In this document: one piece after another, positions 25,201 through 37,352 of the stretch
Layout: every line of letters starts with the position of its first letter
Numbering within the stretch: the stretch's first letter is position 1
Assembly (NCBI RefSeq): GCF_910589235.1
Contig: NC_060959.1
Location: 11,202,907-11,266,906, forward strand
Length of the DNA: 64,000 bases
Reading direction: 5' to 3'
DNA from: Vespa crabro
Lineage: Eukaryota; Arthropoda; Insecta; Hymenoptera; Vespidae
The notes under the pieces: generated by a model
The model's input: only the letters and a program-made list of their open reading frames with translations
Databases searched by the model: none
Told to the model about the DNA's origin: nothing
Program-made: the position numbers and the translations under genes

Positions 25201-26861
25201 CGGAAAAACAGGTCGGCGTCGATCGTTCGAAATCGCGTTAAGGAGATTATTTATTGGAAATATTGGTGCCGAGAGAACGATTAGCATGCTAATGCCATTC
25301 GTCCATTTGCTCGTTCATAGGTGCAACTTGGTAGATACATTGCCGGTGTCGGCTAATCTGCCATTATTAAATTATCCATGTGCACGTTCGGGACGACGAT
25401 GTGAACGCCGTTTATCAATATCGTTTGCTACGCAAACGCTTCGAAGCTACCGATCGTTCCTATCCTTACGTTAGCGTTTAATATTATGTAGATAGCAGCA
25501 AGTACGCGAGTGACGATAAGGATACCTGTTCATTTCTTACCGAGGATCGTCAGGAGTGTGAATCACGCTTGTGTTTCTCAACAGTTCCCTTCTGTTAGCT
25601 TTCATACCACGCAACTGAGAATTAATTATTTTCACGATGATAAATTGGAAAAATTCACGGATTCGTTTTTATCGACAAATTTTTCTAATCCACAAAGCTA
25701 AAGCTTTAGATCAATATCGAGATATTGTTTCTATACGGTTCATTAGAATAAGCTACTTTCTTTCCTGATTTGTAAGACGTCCACTTTGCAAATTATAAGC
25801 CGTACTTTTTCCCGATCAGTCGGGAACTTCTTTCTCGATTACCATAAACGTCGATCGATTGATCGTTCTATCGAGATACCAAGATCAAGGTATAGTGAAT
25901 TGTTCCACATTGGAGCTTATTTGAAAGACTTCAAGTTCAAAAAATCCAAGTCAAAGATTCAATCGAATAAACTTTCTTCTACTTCGTGTCTCGCGCGATT
26001 GTTGAATCTCCGTCATCAAAAGTTCCAAATTTACCTGCGAATACGTCCTTGAACGACCTGCGCAGATGAGAAAGATCAAAGCTTTTATCTTGAGACGTCT
26101 CGTGAGGAAATATTTTGAGACGGAGAGAAACTCGTGGGCAGGTGCCAAGAGGCCTACGAGGTGCTTGAGAGTCAAGCTAACTAATTCAAAAGTCGGCTTT
26201 GAGAAAATGTGAGGAGGACACCCAACTGCGTGGAAAGATATAAAGAAAGAAAGTCGTGCGAGCGAGTGAAAGAGAAAAGAAGAGAAAGAAAAAGAAGAGA
26301 GGGAGAGAAAAAGAGAGAGAGAGAGAGAGAGAGGACCAAGGACGAAAGATAGTCGTATCGAAACCATAATTTCGAAAGTTTATCGATGCGTTCCGTGACA
26401 GAAATCTGTCTGTCTGTCTGTCTGTGTGTGTGTGTGTGTGCGTGTGCGTGTGCGTGTGCGTGTGCGTGCGTATATATTCGAAAGAGACGAAGCTCTTGAA
26501 AAGTACTTACAGTTCTATCCGTGAATGTTCGTTCGAGCGTTTGCAACGCAACGCCGGCGAGCCGTATAAGACAGCTCGATAATATGCTAATAATACTCTC
26601 AACGGGCGGTAATTTATGCTCATTATATCCGGCCTGGATATTGTAATTATTGTTTCGTTCAATGTACTTACCTTCGAGGTGTGTGCTATACAATGGCCAC
26701 GTTAAGGGGCGTGCACGAGGCGTTTATTGTTGCATTAAACACCACCGATCGTACTCGATTTACAAAACTGATAGGGATAAGCACGCGCTGCTGATTCGTT
26801 TGAATAATTAATTTATATTGTATATCGGTGGATACAGAATATAAGTTTTTTCCTTTTCTTT

Positions 26862-26919
<58 letters not shown>

Positions 26920-27077
26920 ACAGAGCAATTAAATTTTCGTATTACGAAATGAAATTTATTTGAAAGTGTTTAATTGAAATTTTTGTTGGAATTCGTTACG
27001 TTCTATATTTAACCGGATAACTTGAGAAATATTTTATCTTCGATGAGATCGGTAAAGATAAAGAGATAATAATAAAA

Positions 27078-27108
<31 letters not shown>

Positions 27109-27169
27109 AAAGAAAGAAAGAGAAAAGTAAACTCACCGCGACGAGGGCGCTGAGAGCTTCAATTCGCAT
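17201..27169 (-). CDS. Spaetzle-family secreted cystine-knot ligand (Spz3/Spz4-like)
   Basis: Spaetzle proteins are secreted neurotrophin-like ligands, several of them for Toll-family receptors. Four coding exons join in frame: 27169-27137, 18117-18005, 17916-17586, 17434-17201. They total 711 nt, 236 aa. The signal peptide is split: exon 1 encodes MRIEALSALVA and exon 2 continues VVWLTAVLCPRLAAA, with cleavage likely near residue 26. An NLT glycosylation site follows at 27-29, and a furin-like RRSR in exon 2. The cystine-knot domain spans ~82-201 with seven cysteines: DCCPT, YSCRP, KPCRF, SRCVQ and GCSC, plus the family-like blocks FVDRKLSNQSRCVQKFSYTY and TLDYIRVRSGCSC. The C-terminal tail is Lys/Arg-rich. 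ATG 27169-27167 is used because the longer upstream frame starts only with TTG. The protein is short compared with fly Spz paralogues. The subgroup (Spz3 vs Spz4) is from memory and unresolved. Confidence 0.87.
18257..18296. repeat. (TA)n microsatellite
   Basis: About 40 bp of TA repeats in the spaetzle-like first intron. Confidence 0.9.
18989..19025. repeat. (TA)n microsatellite
   Basis: About 37 bp of uninterrupted TA repeats. Confidence 0.9.
19186..19216. repeat. (GA)n microsatellite
   Basis: About 30 bp of GA repeats in the spaetzle-like intron. Confidence 0.9.
19791..19820. repeat. 11-bp tandem repeat
   Basis: TAAACGTGCTT occurs twice in tandem and is followed by a partial third copy (TAAACGTT). 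Confidence 0.8.
19958..20027. repeat. Polypyrimidine tract (T/C-rich)
   Basis: About 70 bp of nearly pure T and C, including (TTC)n and poly-T, which produces artefactual Phe/Ser or Lys/Glu ORFs. Confidence 0.85.
22866..22873 (+). promoter_or_regulatory. Orphan TATA box inside the spaetzle-like intron
   Basis: TATAAATA lies in a locally GC-richer stretch (22800-22960) on the plus strand, followed 25-35 bp later by TTTCATGC and then CG-containing sequence. No downstream coding ORF is convincing. Confidence 0.25.
26296..26333. repeat. (GA)n tract
   Basis: GA repeats embedded in a longer purine-rich block (26240-26345). Confidence 0.85.
26406..26470. repeat. Compound microsatellite (TCTG)n(TG)n(TGTGCG)n
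   Basis: Three different repeat units follow one another directly: about four TCTG, about eight TG, and about five (GTGTGC)-type hexamers. Confidence 0.92.
26864..26913. repeat. 50-bp poly-T homopolymer
   Basis: Fifty consecutive T, about 220 bp downstream (in transcript sense) of the first coding exon of the spaetzle-like gene. It is the longest homopolymer in the window. Confidence 0.95.
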
Positions 27170-27394
27170 AGTAGCTGGCCAGGCCAGCGGGGAGGCCGTA
27201 GGTTCCAAGCTTGTGGATCGAATTCACGTATCGATCCTCGATTGTTATTATCGAACGGCGATCTCTCGCGTGCGATTTCACTCGGTTCGAAATCCAAGGA
27301 TGGCCGGCCGATAATCCGTTTCTCCGGGCTCCTCCACGTCGATTTCTCGTGATCCGCCGGGTCGATTCGGCCGTGACATGACTACCGCACCGAT
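27170..27394 (-). other. 5' UTR part of the first coding exon of the spaetzle-like gene
   Basis: The exon continues upstream of the ATG to an acceptor, TTTCTTTTTAG, at 27397-27395, so at least one further upstream non-coding exon exists. The UTR is GC-richer than its surroundings. It contains a GCTGGCC-A-GGCCAGC near-palindrome at 27174-27188 immediately before the start codon, which could form a short stem, and the uORF annotated separately. Confidence 0.6.
27278..27379 (-). CDS. Upstream ORF in the spaetzle-like 5' UTR
   Basis: ATG at 27379-27377 opens a 33-codon frame (MSRPNRPGGSREIDVEEP...) that stops at TGA 27280-27278, about 108 nt before the main ATG. It is a simple non-overlapping uORF. 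Such uORFs usually lower translation of the main frame; whether this one is translated or the peptide matters is unknown. Confidence 0.4.
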   Translation of the reverse strand: MSRPNRPGGSREIDVEEPGETDYRPAILGFRTE

Positions 27395-27949
27395 CTAAAA
27401 AGAAAATTTAAACATTATCTGCAAAGAAAATCAACGATATAAAGATCATTCGATACTTTGACATCTTTCAAATCGAATATCTCGCAATAATCTGATTTTT
27501 CAGATTGTTCAAAAAGAATCACGAATGATGATCGACGCGAGTTCATTCATTGGCTTTCTCAACCGCAAATTCAATAAGAAAGAACGATTGCCTAGTTAAA
27601 CAATAATCATTATGAACATTGGACGTCAAAGGGAAAGATGTTGTACGCGAGGGAACGATTTGCGTTGGTTGCTCGGATCGCAAAGAAAATGAATATGTAA
27701 ATGTTGAACTCACGCGACAATCTTCGATATCGTGACAACGTACATAAATCGGACTTTACATCGGTTATATCGATAGCAATCTAAATACTTGCATGCGCGG
27801 TACAATGAAAACGATGCCGGCGAATAAAAGTCAAACGTACATGACTGTAAATTATCGTCTTACTATAGAATATCTGTCGTCGAGGAGACGACGATGTCTC
27901 TGAAAAGGATTGGCAAAGGTATGGAAAGATTTTCTGAATTTCTAAACGG

Positions 27950-27954
<5 letters not shown>

Positions 27955-28021
<67 letters not shown>

Positions 28022-28023
28022 AG
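27955..28023. repeat. (GA)n microsatellite
   Basis: About 56 bp of pure GA followed by GGGA units. Confidence 0.92.
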
Positions 28024-29888
28024 TGAGGGAAAACTAGCGGCGCTTTATTGACAATAAATAAGACCCGCTCTAATCTCTAAACGCTCTATTCTGCCACCCG
28101 CGCAAAGTGCATGCCGTTCACATGCACCCACGAAGACATGATTTCACCTTTTACACGACGATGAAAAAAAAGATAGAGAGAGAGGGAGAGAGAGAGAGAG
28201 TTTCTTTCTCTTTTTCTTTTTTTATTTTCAAAGTTTAACGAACGGATCAGCGTGCGTGCAAAACATTAAAATACCTCGTCATTCTTCGGGCTCCACCACA
28301 CTCGTTAGCATAAATTCGTTTCGCGAGAAAAGAAGAGCTTTAATAGCAACACTGAAACATACTTTTCACAGTAGGAAGAGGTGTATCTCCTTGTTACGAC
28401 GCTCCCAAACGATTTTTATATATCCCACGTGGTACGATTATTCTTTTCCCTCTATTTGACAAAGTGCAGATAATTTAAGAGAAACGAAAATTATTCACGC
28501 ACGAGATTTATCAGACACGAGTGATAAATATAAGAGATACGACACGAGTACCTCGACGAATCGCGTTCGACTGGATTGGCATTTAAGTTTTGCCGATAAA
28601 AGTGCGATCGATGGCCGAGGAAGCGCCGGGTATTCGTATAAAAAAAAAAAGAAAAAAAAAAGAAAAAAGAAAAAAAAGAAAAAAGAAAAAAAAACCAAGA
28701 AAAAAAAAAGTAGAAGCAAAAGGGAAGAGGCGCGTCGTATTTCGTCATCGAACTCTTCACGATGACGATCGGTTCTTGCTATCTTATCGGGAAGGTGTCA
28801 AACATCTTCTCCTTTTTCCCCCTCGCTACGTTTGCTTTTGATGGTTAACAATTACGTCTCGTCATTGGTCATCGGAAAGAGTCCTGTTACTGACCTACCG
28901 AAGCGAGATTTCCTATTAGCAAGCCTCTCATTCAAATTTTTTCGTGTCATTTATATCGTATCATTCGTTTATGATCGTTATTCATTATTGCATTGTTATC
29001 ATCAATTGATAGAAAATAATCGAACGATTATATAATCTTTATAACAATTAACTTCATTTCTCTTCGTTTCTTTTCTTTTTGTTTGTTCGTTTTTTTTTTC
29101 TCTCTTTTTTAATTTATCTTTCTTTTTTCTTTCTTTGGAAACGTTATTATCAGAAAAATAACATAAGAGCTATAGTTACGAAGTGGTACACTTTCACCGA
29201 ACGTATCACATTAGCTTTTCCAGAGTAAAGTGGTCGGGACAAGTATTCGAACCGTTTCTTCTACGGATTCTATTTACTTAATGCAAGTAGATAGACATCG
29301 GTAGCTTCCAGCATGGCGGGTATCGAACGAGCACGCTGGGGGATCCAGTATCATTCGTTATATGAGTTAATGACTCTCGAGAAATCATCGATTGGTCCGT
29401 CCCGAAGTCGAGACGCCTCTCACGCGCCGTGAAAACACGCCTTCTCACGTACCGTAATGGACGAGATGTTAAGTGCGTTTTCTCTTACGGTGAATTGCAC
29501 GAATGTCCTCGTACCCGAACACGTGCGAAAGAAACAGGATTGGCTTTATTGAAATTATTTTTTCAAGAAACGTACATATTGATATTACGAACAAGAACAA
29601 CGAAATATGAATCCTCTCTTCGAAATTAAATCGAAATATTTTTTGCATATCATTTAGAATTATTCCAAAAGGACAATAATCTACGTGTACATACGTCCGT
29701 CACAAATTGATCTAATCCAGAGACTAAACTTGATGACATGGAAAATTCGTTTAACCCGAGACGAAAGATACTGTCTGTGATTTTTAACCCTCTTACTCTT
29801 ATTCCTACGAGTCCATCTTGTCATGGCCTTGCATTAATAATTGATTCTATTCACGCAATATCGTTTAAGTAAGAGCTATGAAATAGAA

Positions 29889-29937
29889 AAAAGAAGAAGA
29901 AGAAGAAGAAGAAGAAGAAGAAGAAGAAGAAGAAGAA
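29889..29937. repeat. (AAG)n trinucleotide microsatellite
   Basis: About 16 uninterrupted AAG units. Confidence 0.92.
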
Positions 29938-30525
29938 TGCAAGCCTAGCAGAAATTTTTTTCCAAAAAAATAAAACCATCGATTAAGTTTGTAAGAGAAG
30001 GCGAATAGGCACGTTCAATTAATATAATGTAATTATTAATCCGATTAGGGACAGATCTTATTCTATGATGAAATATCGAATTCATTTATTCACGTCACAT
30101 TACCAAACATAAATATCTTATAAAATAAAAATATTAGAGAAAATAAAACGAGAGGAAGAGAGAGGAGCTTTCTCCATTCGAACGAACATAGCGTAACTAT
30201 CGAAGAATCGATGACGAATGTTTTCTTAGACGGATCGGAGTCGTTCGTTTCTACGATCGAGATCATCGTCGTGAATCATTCGTGATCCTTTTCCGTGGGT
30301 GTTCGAACACGGATAGGCCACCGAACAGGCTCTATATGATTCGATCGTACCAGGTAGGCGGTAAAGAATATCGATAAAAGCAGCTCCCGCGTAATCGTAA
30401 GCGGATTAGGGATATAATTTTGGATTATCTCACGCAACGAAGGAAAGTATCTATCGGTGGCATTGAATCATCGGCCAATGAATCATCGTTCTGTCAAGGA
30501 ATTCGATGATAACGTTTGAGGAATT

Positions 30526-30530
<5 letters not shown>

Positions 30531-30573
<43 letters not shown>
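30531..30573. repeat. (GA)n microsatellite
   Basis: About 21 GA units. Confidence 0.9.
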
Positions 30574-30575
<2 letters not shown>

Positions 30576-31353
30576 ATCAAGCTACGGTAGACAAACGTGC
30601 TTGTGAATCTCTTATCGTGATTTTCTTTTTAGTCGATAGTTACATGTTTTTACGAAAAAAAAACCAGACGGAAATCTTCTTTCATCCGTAGAACGTATTA
30701 TCGCGTTGTTATCTTTAATACATATTACGTATCCTAGAATAGTAGTAGACGTATCAGAGGATAGGAATTTACTTGGGGAAATCTATCGAATTTTAGATAA
30801 AACATTGATTATATGTAAAATTAATAAGATAACGTTCGATCTCATTTCGATGCTTTAATAATTCTCATTTGATCATTAAGAATCGATAGAAAGTCATTAA
30901 GAAATTTTTCCTATCTTATTTGATTCACGGTAGGCGAATAAAATAATGGTAATAATACTCTAGGAGCAGGTAATAAATATCTCCAATGAAATTAGCGAGA
31001 CGTATTAATCTTCTTAAACTATTAAAAGACAGATTTCATTTTCTACTAGTAATACTTATGACACTATAAAGTAGTTGAACGTATTCTTAATGAAGGAATA
31101 AATTCACCTTTATTCTTCCTTTTTGTGTTTTCCATTTTTTTTCTTTCTTTTATTTTTTTCTGTTTTTCTTGTTTTCCTTTCTTTTTTTTCTTTCTTTCTT
31201 TTTTAATCTCTTTGGCGGCACGTCTATAGAAAAGAATAACGATCATACGTTTACGACTTAGTTGCGATAGATACGAGTTACAGTAATTGCCTTGTTACTG
31301 TGACTCGATCAACCGTAGATCTCGCGTTAATAGATATCGATATTACTTGAATG

Positions 31354-31387
<34 letters not shown>
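31354..31387. repeat. Poly-A tract
   Basis: About 34 consecutive A. Confidence 0.92.
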
Positions 31388-31392
<5 letters not shown>

Positions 31393-31715
31393 TATATAAT
31401 TGCGATTAATTAACGGTACGATTAAAAGAAACAAAACGATCGAAAAATATGATCGAATGAATGAAATTAAATTTAAAAACAATTAAATCCAACATTTAAT
31501 TATAATTCTATTGAAAGGTAAAATCGTCTTGATCGATTATATCGAATCGATGGCTACTAAAGATGATTCCTGTGAATCTCGATTATGAAGAAATTGCAAA
31601 CGATTCACTTTGGGAAAATACTTAGGATGTAGATATCGACGAATCGCAAATAATTCACACGGTAGTCCGTTTGACATGAGTCGGACTTTGCTCGATGTGA
31701 GTCACTAATCACGGG

Positions 31716-31719
<4 letters not shown>

Positions 31720-31747
<28 letters not shown>
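31720..31747. repeat. (TA)n microsatellite
   Basis: About 14 TA units. Confidence 0.88.
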
Positions 31748-32642
31748 CACTCATCAGTGGCGCCTGTAACATCTTGATAAAATTGTGCAGCGACATTGCG
31801 TGAGTTATTTCAGATATCTCGGCGCCTTTTTAGCGTATATACCGTCATTATTTTATTATCGTTCATTATTCGAGGATAATACGTACGAGGATTTAAACAA
31901 ATTGTTACATATTTTTATTCTATTTTTCTTGTACGTATCTTAAAAATATAATACGTACCAATTCACCAACACATTAACGTTATCCAATCTCGCGATATAA
32001 ATCTGACATCTTGCGGGTATGCTCTGAGAAATAAGAATCGTTCTTTTGATTTACCGGATAACGCTCCCTTTGCTCTTTGACTTAATTCGACTCGACTCTT
32101 GGAATTTGCATGAAATGGTGATAAATGCGCGAGCTCGAGTTCGGCGTAAATGACGAGGCTGAACCTGAATCGCGGCAAACATAAAGCTTTCTCTCTCTCT
32201 CTCTCTTTTTCTGTCTTTCGAGTTACACTGGCCCTCCGGGCTGGCGGATAAGTGTCGGAGAAAATATGAAGGAAAGGCTTACCGTATAGAGAGTAACATT
32301 ACTCTCCCTCTTGTAAATTATATCGTAACACCTGGATATATCTACTCCTCGGGGACGAGTACGAAAGAAGTTGTCCCATTATCAACGGAACATCTTTTTC
32401 TTTTTCTTCTTCTTTTTCCTCATCTTCGACTGTTCTTTTCTCTTTTATTATTAGACGAGATCCATATGAGAACACTTTACGAGGAGTCCCTTCTTCGCGC
32501 GTGCAAACCACGCCACCCTGCTTTTTACTCCTTCTCTTTTATCTCTATTCCAGAGAATTAACCTTTATAAATTACTGTTATTACGTGTACGCCTAGTGTA
32601 TGTATATTAAAGGGATTGGTCTGACTACATCGACTAAGTCGA

Positions 32643-32648
<6 letters not shown>

Positions 32649-32725
<77 letters not shown>
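32649..32725. repeat. (GA)n microsatellite, longest in the window
   Basis: About 38 uninterrupted GA units (77 bp). Confidence 0.93.
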
Positions 32726-32728
<3 letters not shown>

Positions 32729-35700
32729 TAAAAGCTTGACTTCTTCTTAATGAACCACGATGATAAAGAAAAATATTCCTCTATATGTTAATATTTTCTA
32801 ACTTTACAAGATAAGTGGTTCTTTTATTTCTGTTCTGCTATCTATATTTTTCCTTTTTGTGTCCGATACTACGAATACCAAGCATTCTCCGTTGTTGAAC
32901 TTTTTTATTTCGATATTTAAGAGAAGATAAGACAGCTCGTACTACGTCGAGGCGTTTTCGTTCGATTAGAAAATCGTGTATTATCGGCAAATAATCATTT
33001 TTGAAAATAAATCTAGAAGATGATCTTTTAAAAATCGAAGTTCGATCGAACGTCTTGACCTTGAGAGAACCGGATTTGCGAAAGCATTTAAAGAACGGAT
33101 ATTTTTCGACGGTAACGTTTTTAATCGTATATAGTTGGAAAAAAGGAGGAGGAAGAGGAAGAGGAGCAGGAGGTGAGACGCAGATTGGTAGCAAAACTCA
33201 TTCATGGCGTCGTTTGTGAATGGTCCTCTTCGTCGAAGTCATCGAGCCGAGGTTGGTATATATCGGTAAGGTAAGGACTGGTTCCAAAACCAGACACCAA
33301 TTAAAGCGGCACCGACAAAGATGATGCTCCATATTTATTACGTATTAAGCAATTCTGAACATTTTTCTTTTCATTTTCTTATTTTCTTCCTTTCTATCTT
33401 TCTTCCTTTTTCTTTTCCCCCTTTCTGTCTTTTCTTCCTTTCGTATTTTTTATCCGTCAACGAAAAACCTGAAATTCTTGTTTCTTTAAAGATACTGTTT
33501 TTAGTTTGCCACGGTGACATCCGAGGATCCTTTCATTATGAATACGTTCAATTGCTTTCGATTAAATCGCTTTTCATCCGATAAATCCATTCGAATTTAA
33601 ATTTCTGATATTTTTTTATTATTTCATTTTACCTTTTCTTTTTTTTACGAATACGACAGATTTATTATAATATTATATATATATATATATATATACATGA
33701 CATTTTCTAGAGAGAAAAGAAGATACGGTATCGGAACGATCGTTCTCATTTCAATCGAGTGAAACATTGTCGGGAATATTTATCTTAAGCATAAATTTAT
33801 TCGAAAAGTACAGGCGAACATGTTAAAAGCATTTATGGCGTTTATGTAGATGCGATAGGTAGAAACGACTCGCGGATATCTGACATGGCACGCCACCGTG
33901 GAGTTAATTGAATGAAGCCGATTACAACGAGGAGGACGTAATTGCGGACAATTAGGAAACATTACGGAGGATTTAGAATTATCTACGGTCGCTACCGCGA
34001 TTACGCGTGTCTTCGTTTATGTCTTCTTATATTCTTAATATCGATAGAAGAAAATCAATTTGGAAAATACGACGAAGGGTTAGAAACGAGGCGAGTTGAA
34101 ATAAAAGTTAGGTGACATCGATGATTAGGAAAAGAAGAAAGAAGAAGAAAAAAAAAAAGCAAAAGAGAAAAAAAGGGAAAGAAAGAGGAAGACGTCGGGA
34201 AAGGATGACGTGCAAGATCCGCCCACGTTCGCGTTGTTCGTGCTTCTTTGGAAGGCACCCAACAAGAACGTTAATGTCTTACTCCTACGAAAATGACACG
34301 GTGAATAAAAGCGAATGAATTACCTTCATTATCGCGATATATGCGGCGCCAGGAGGCGCGAGAAATCTAGGTAGCGATGCCTACATACTGACGTGCCAAA
34401 TGATAATGAGTACAGCGAGACAATGGCTCGTATAATGCTCGTACATTAATTGTTAGAGAAATCAGGTCGAGTTATAGTTCTATGATTATTTTCTATCCGC
34501 TTCATCGAAACTCGATTGATCTTTCATTTGGTATTTCGAAAAATATCTCTATCTTATTCAATACTTCGATAATATTCGAACGTTTTCTTAATACTCCATG
34601 ATATAAAGTCTGGTTGATTTGAAAAATCAAATGGGATGGCCTTACATTTACCTATTCGCTAGCAAAAGTCATCGTTACGACCTATTCGCGGAGATAACTC
34701 CGTATTCGTAATCGTAAAATGATCTCTGGATCAATCCCACTGGATGAAAAAAAGATTTAAGCGGATTGAGTTATTCAGTCAAAGACATTTAAATCGCACG
34801 GATTTATTATAATTTTATTACGAGCTTTACATTCGCTCGTTCTATGTCTTTCTTTCCTTTCTAGAATCTAGGCTCTCTTGTTGTATATGTTTTTTATTAC
34901 CACGATCGATATCGAAACGCAATAACGTAACTATCGATTATCGAGAATTATTTATTAGTTTCGTTCGCTAAACCCGATACTTCACGAAGCAATTGGAGGT
35001 TTATTATCGATAAGAATTTGAACTGAGAAGAGATCATAAAATCGTAATTTTCAAGTTATGACGTTTAACAACCCTTTCATCCTAAAGATAATAACGCATT
35101 ATTTATGATCTTCTTAAACGTGTACCCACGTTAGGCGGACTTATCTTTGCGTGTCCAAAACGTTAGTAATTTCATCGCTGGCATCGTTTATTCTTCGTTT
35201 TTTTAATCAAGGTAAATGGACGCATTAAATTCTTTCACGGTCACCGTGCAGTTCTCTACACCGTCGGAGAGAATCCGTGATTTAACATGAAGTGCATAAA
35301 TCATGAAACCGCGAAACGAAGTAAAAACAACGCGCAACACCCGCGCTTAAATGTGAACCGTCGACCAAAATGGTCATGCAGGAAACCGCACTCGGACATA
35401 TTTACTGTCGTGTAAATGTTTTTTCGGCACTTTGCATTGCCCCTTGCATACGTACATAATACGACCTACGTGGATTTAATAACGCGTGACGAGCGAACAA
35501 AAAAAAAAAAAAAAAGAAAAAGGCAAAAGAAGAAAATAGTGGGAAAAAAAAGTAACTGGAAAAACTAGGAAAAAATCATTTCGAATCTATACTCGTATGG
35601 AAAGTCAATCATTACAACCATGGCGATATTATTTTCACGGTTTATTAATTCGGCATAGATAAGAGCATTCACAAGCTAAGTAAATTCGTAAAATGATATT

Positions 35701-36032
35701 CGTGCCAATTGCCGACACGATTTTAAAAGCTCGCTCGAGCACGACAAAAAGAAAGCTGAGCTGGAGGGAAAAAGACAGTCAATGACAGGAATGAAAACGT
35801 GGGAGACATAATGATATTCACGATTTAAGCAGATAATTATACGTGTAGCTTATCGGAAAATTAGTTGTACGGATCGAATTTAATTTAGAAAGGGAAGGAT
35901 TAGCGGAGTGACCGTAAAATTTCATCCAAACGCACCAAAATTAGCCGCCAGGCTTGCCTTATTACTAATTAACTGATTACGAGGAATTTCTTAGATGGAG
36001 ATAACGAAGCTCGATACATTATATAATTTTAC

Positions 36033-36034
36033 GA

Positions 36035-36079
<45 letters not shown>
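36033..36079. repeat. (GA)n microsatellite
   Basis: GA run with one GT interruption, ending in a G-rich purine block. Confidence 0.9.
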
Positions 36080-36082
<3 letters not shown>

Positions 36083-37290
36083 GGAGGGGAAAGATTATTT
36101 CTACATTTTTAGAACCGCTTATTACCGATAATTTGTTTTCATTATTTCAACAAACTCACGCAGTGTAAACAACTGAAGAATTTACGTAACGAATTATGGA
36201 ACGTAATGAATTTTCTTTTTTTTTTTTTTTTTTTTTTCTTCTTTTTTCTTTTTTCTTCTTCGTTGTCACGACGCACGGACTCGCAAGTGAGTTGCGTCAA
36301 CGAACGTCTGCCGTAATGTCAACGACTCATTAATTAATCCTTTGGTAATGACGTTAAAAATTCCATTTACTACGAGTAAATCTTTAAATTAAAGATACGT
36401 GGGAACAAGTCTGTATGTTTCTTCGATCTTATGCAGCATTGAATAAAACAGAAGGAAAGAAAAGAAAAAAAGGAAGTGGAGAAACTATAAAATAAAGGGA
36501 AGATAATTTTTCGTAAAAGATGCCTCGAGGTTTATCACGTCGGTCATTAGTTCACGGTGGTCCAACGAAATAAAAGTCAACGGGGAACATGCACAGACAC
36601 AAGAACAAGAACACGAGCCTGCCTGCTCTTGGTTCGCGTGTGCACACCTTGGCGACGCCGGTATATTAGCATAAATGCAGCCGTTAAATCCGGATTCAAG
36701 GGTAACGACACGCGAAACTCGGCCACCAGCAATGCTCTGCTTTTCTAAACAGATAGTACGAAGTAGGAAGAGACAGAAAAATAAAATAGAAGAATCTAAT
36801 ACGTAAAGCATCTTGATGAAACGTCACAGTAGGAATCTACTTTATCAACTCGCATACTTGAAGAATATAAGAAATCGAGAGAACACGTGTTCGTGAATTA
36901 ATTATTTTATTGTAAAGCACTTAACGAGTCATTGATCAAAAGAAAGATAGAAAAAAATGCTCTCTCTCTCTCTTTATCTCAATAAAAGTAGAGAATTCGT
37001 GCAATTTATTTTCCGCGTATCCGGCATTGGACTCTGCGCGTTAGTTAATCGCATAAATTTTCCGTCGATATAATAGTACGAACGGCGACACGTTCTCCAC
37101 GTCGTTTATTCGCATTTACCTATTTTACATGGGTGTTGCCACACACCACTAGCGTTGATGTTACAACGTCGGAGAAGGCGAAACTGTCAACGCACCTTAT
37201 TTACGATTTATATTCTCTAATAACGACATCGCCATCGACACCAGCGTCTTTCCTACGGGCAATTCGACGAGCCTTTTGCATGAAAATCAC

Positions 37291-37298
37291 GCAGGCAG

Positions 37299-37345
<47 letters not shown>

Positions 37346-37352
37346 GCCACGC
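37291..37352. repeat. (CACG)n tetranucleotide microsatellite
   Basis: About 12 GCAC units flanked by degenerate GCAG and GCAT units; alternating purine-pyrimidine and CpG-bearing. Confidence 0.92.

Larger units (their letters stand above)
18118..27136 (-). other. 9-kb first coding intron of the spaetzle-like gene
   Basis: Donor GCG|GTGAGT at 27136 and acceptor TTCGCAG at 18118; both borders are in phase 0, so the signal peptide reads through. The intron holds many microsatellites and a plus-strand TATA-like element near 22866 but no ORF with splice or domain support. Large first introns of this kind often hold enhancers; that is inference. Confidence 0.7.

Noticed and set aside
27268..27300. 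B-box-like GGTTCGAAATCC
   Set aside because: Lies in the spaetzle-like 5' UTR and no tRNA cloverleaf can be drawn around it.
29270..29360. Possible tRNA suggested by GTTCGATACCC on the minus strand
   Set aside because: The T-arm stem does not pair (GCTCG against CCCGC) and no matching D-arm or acceptor stem was found.
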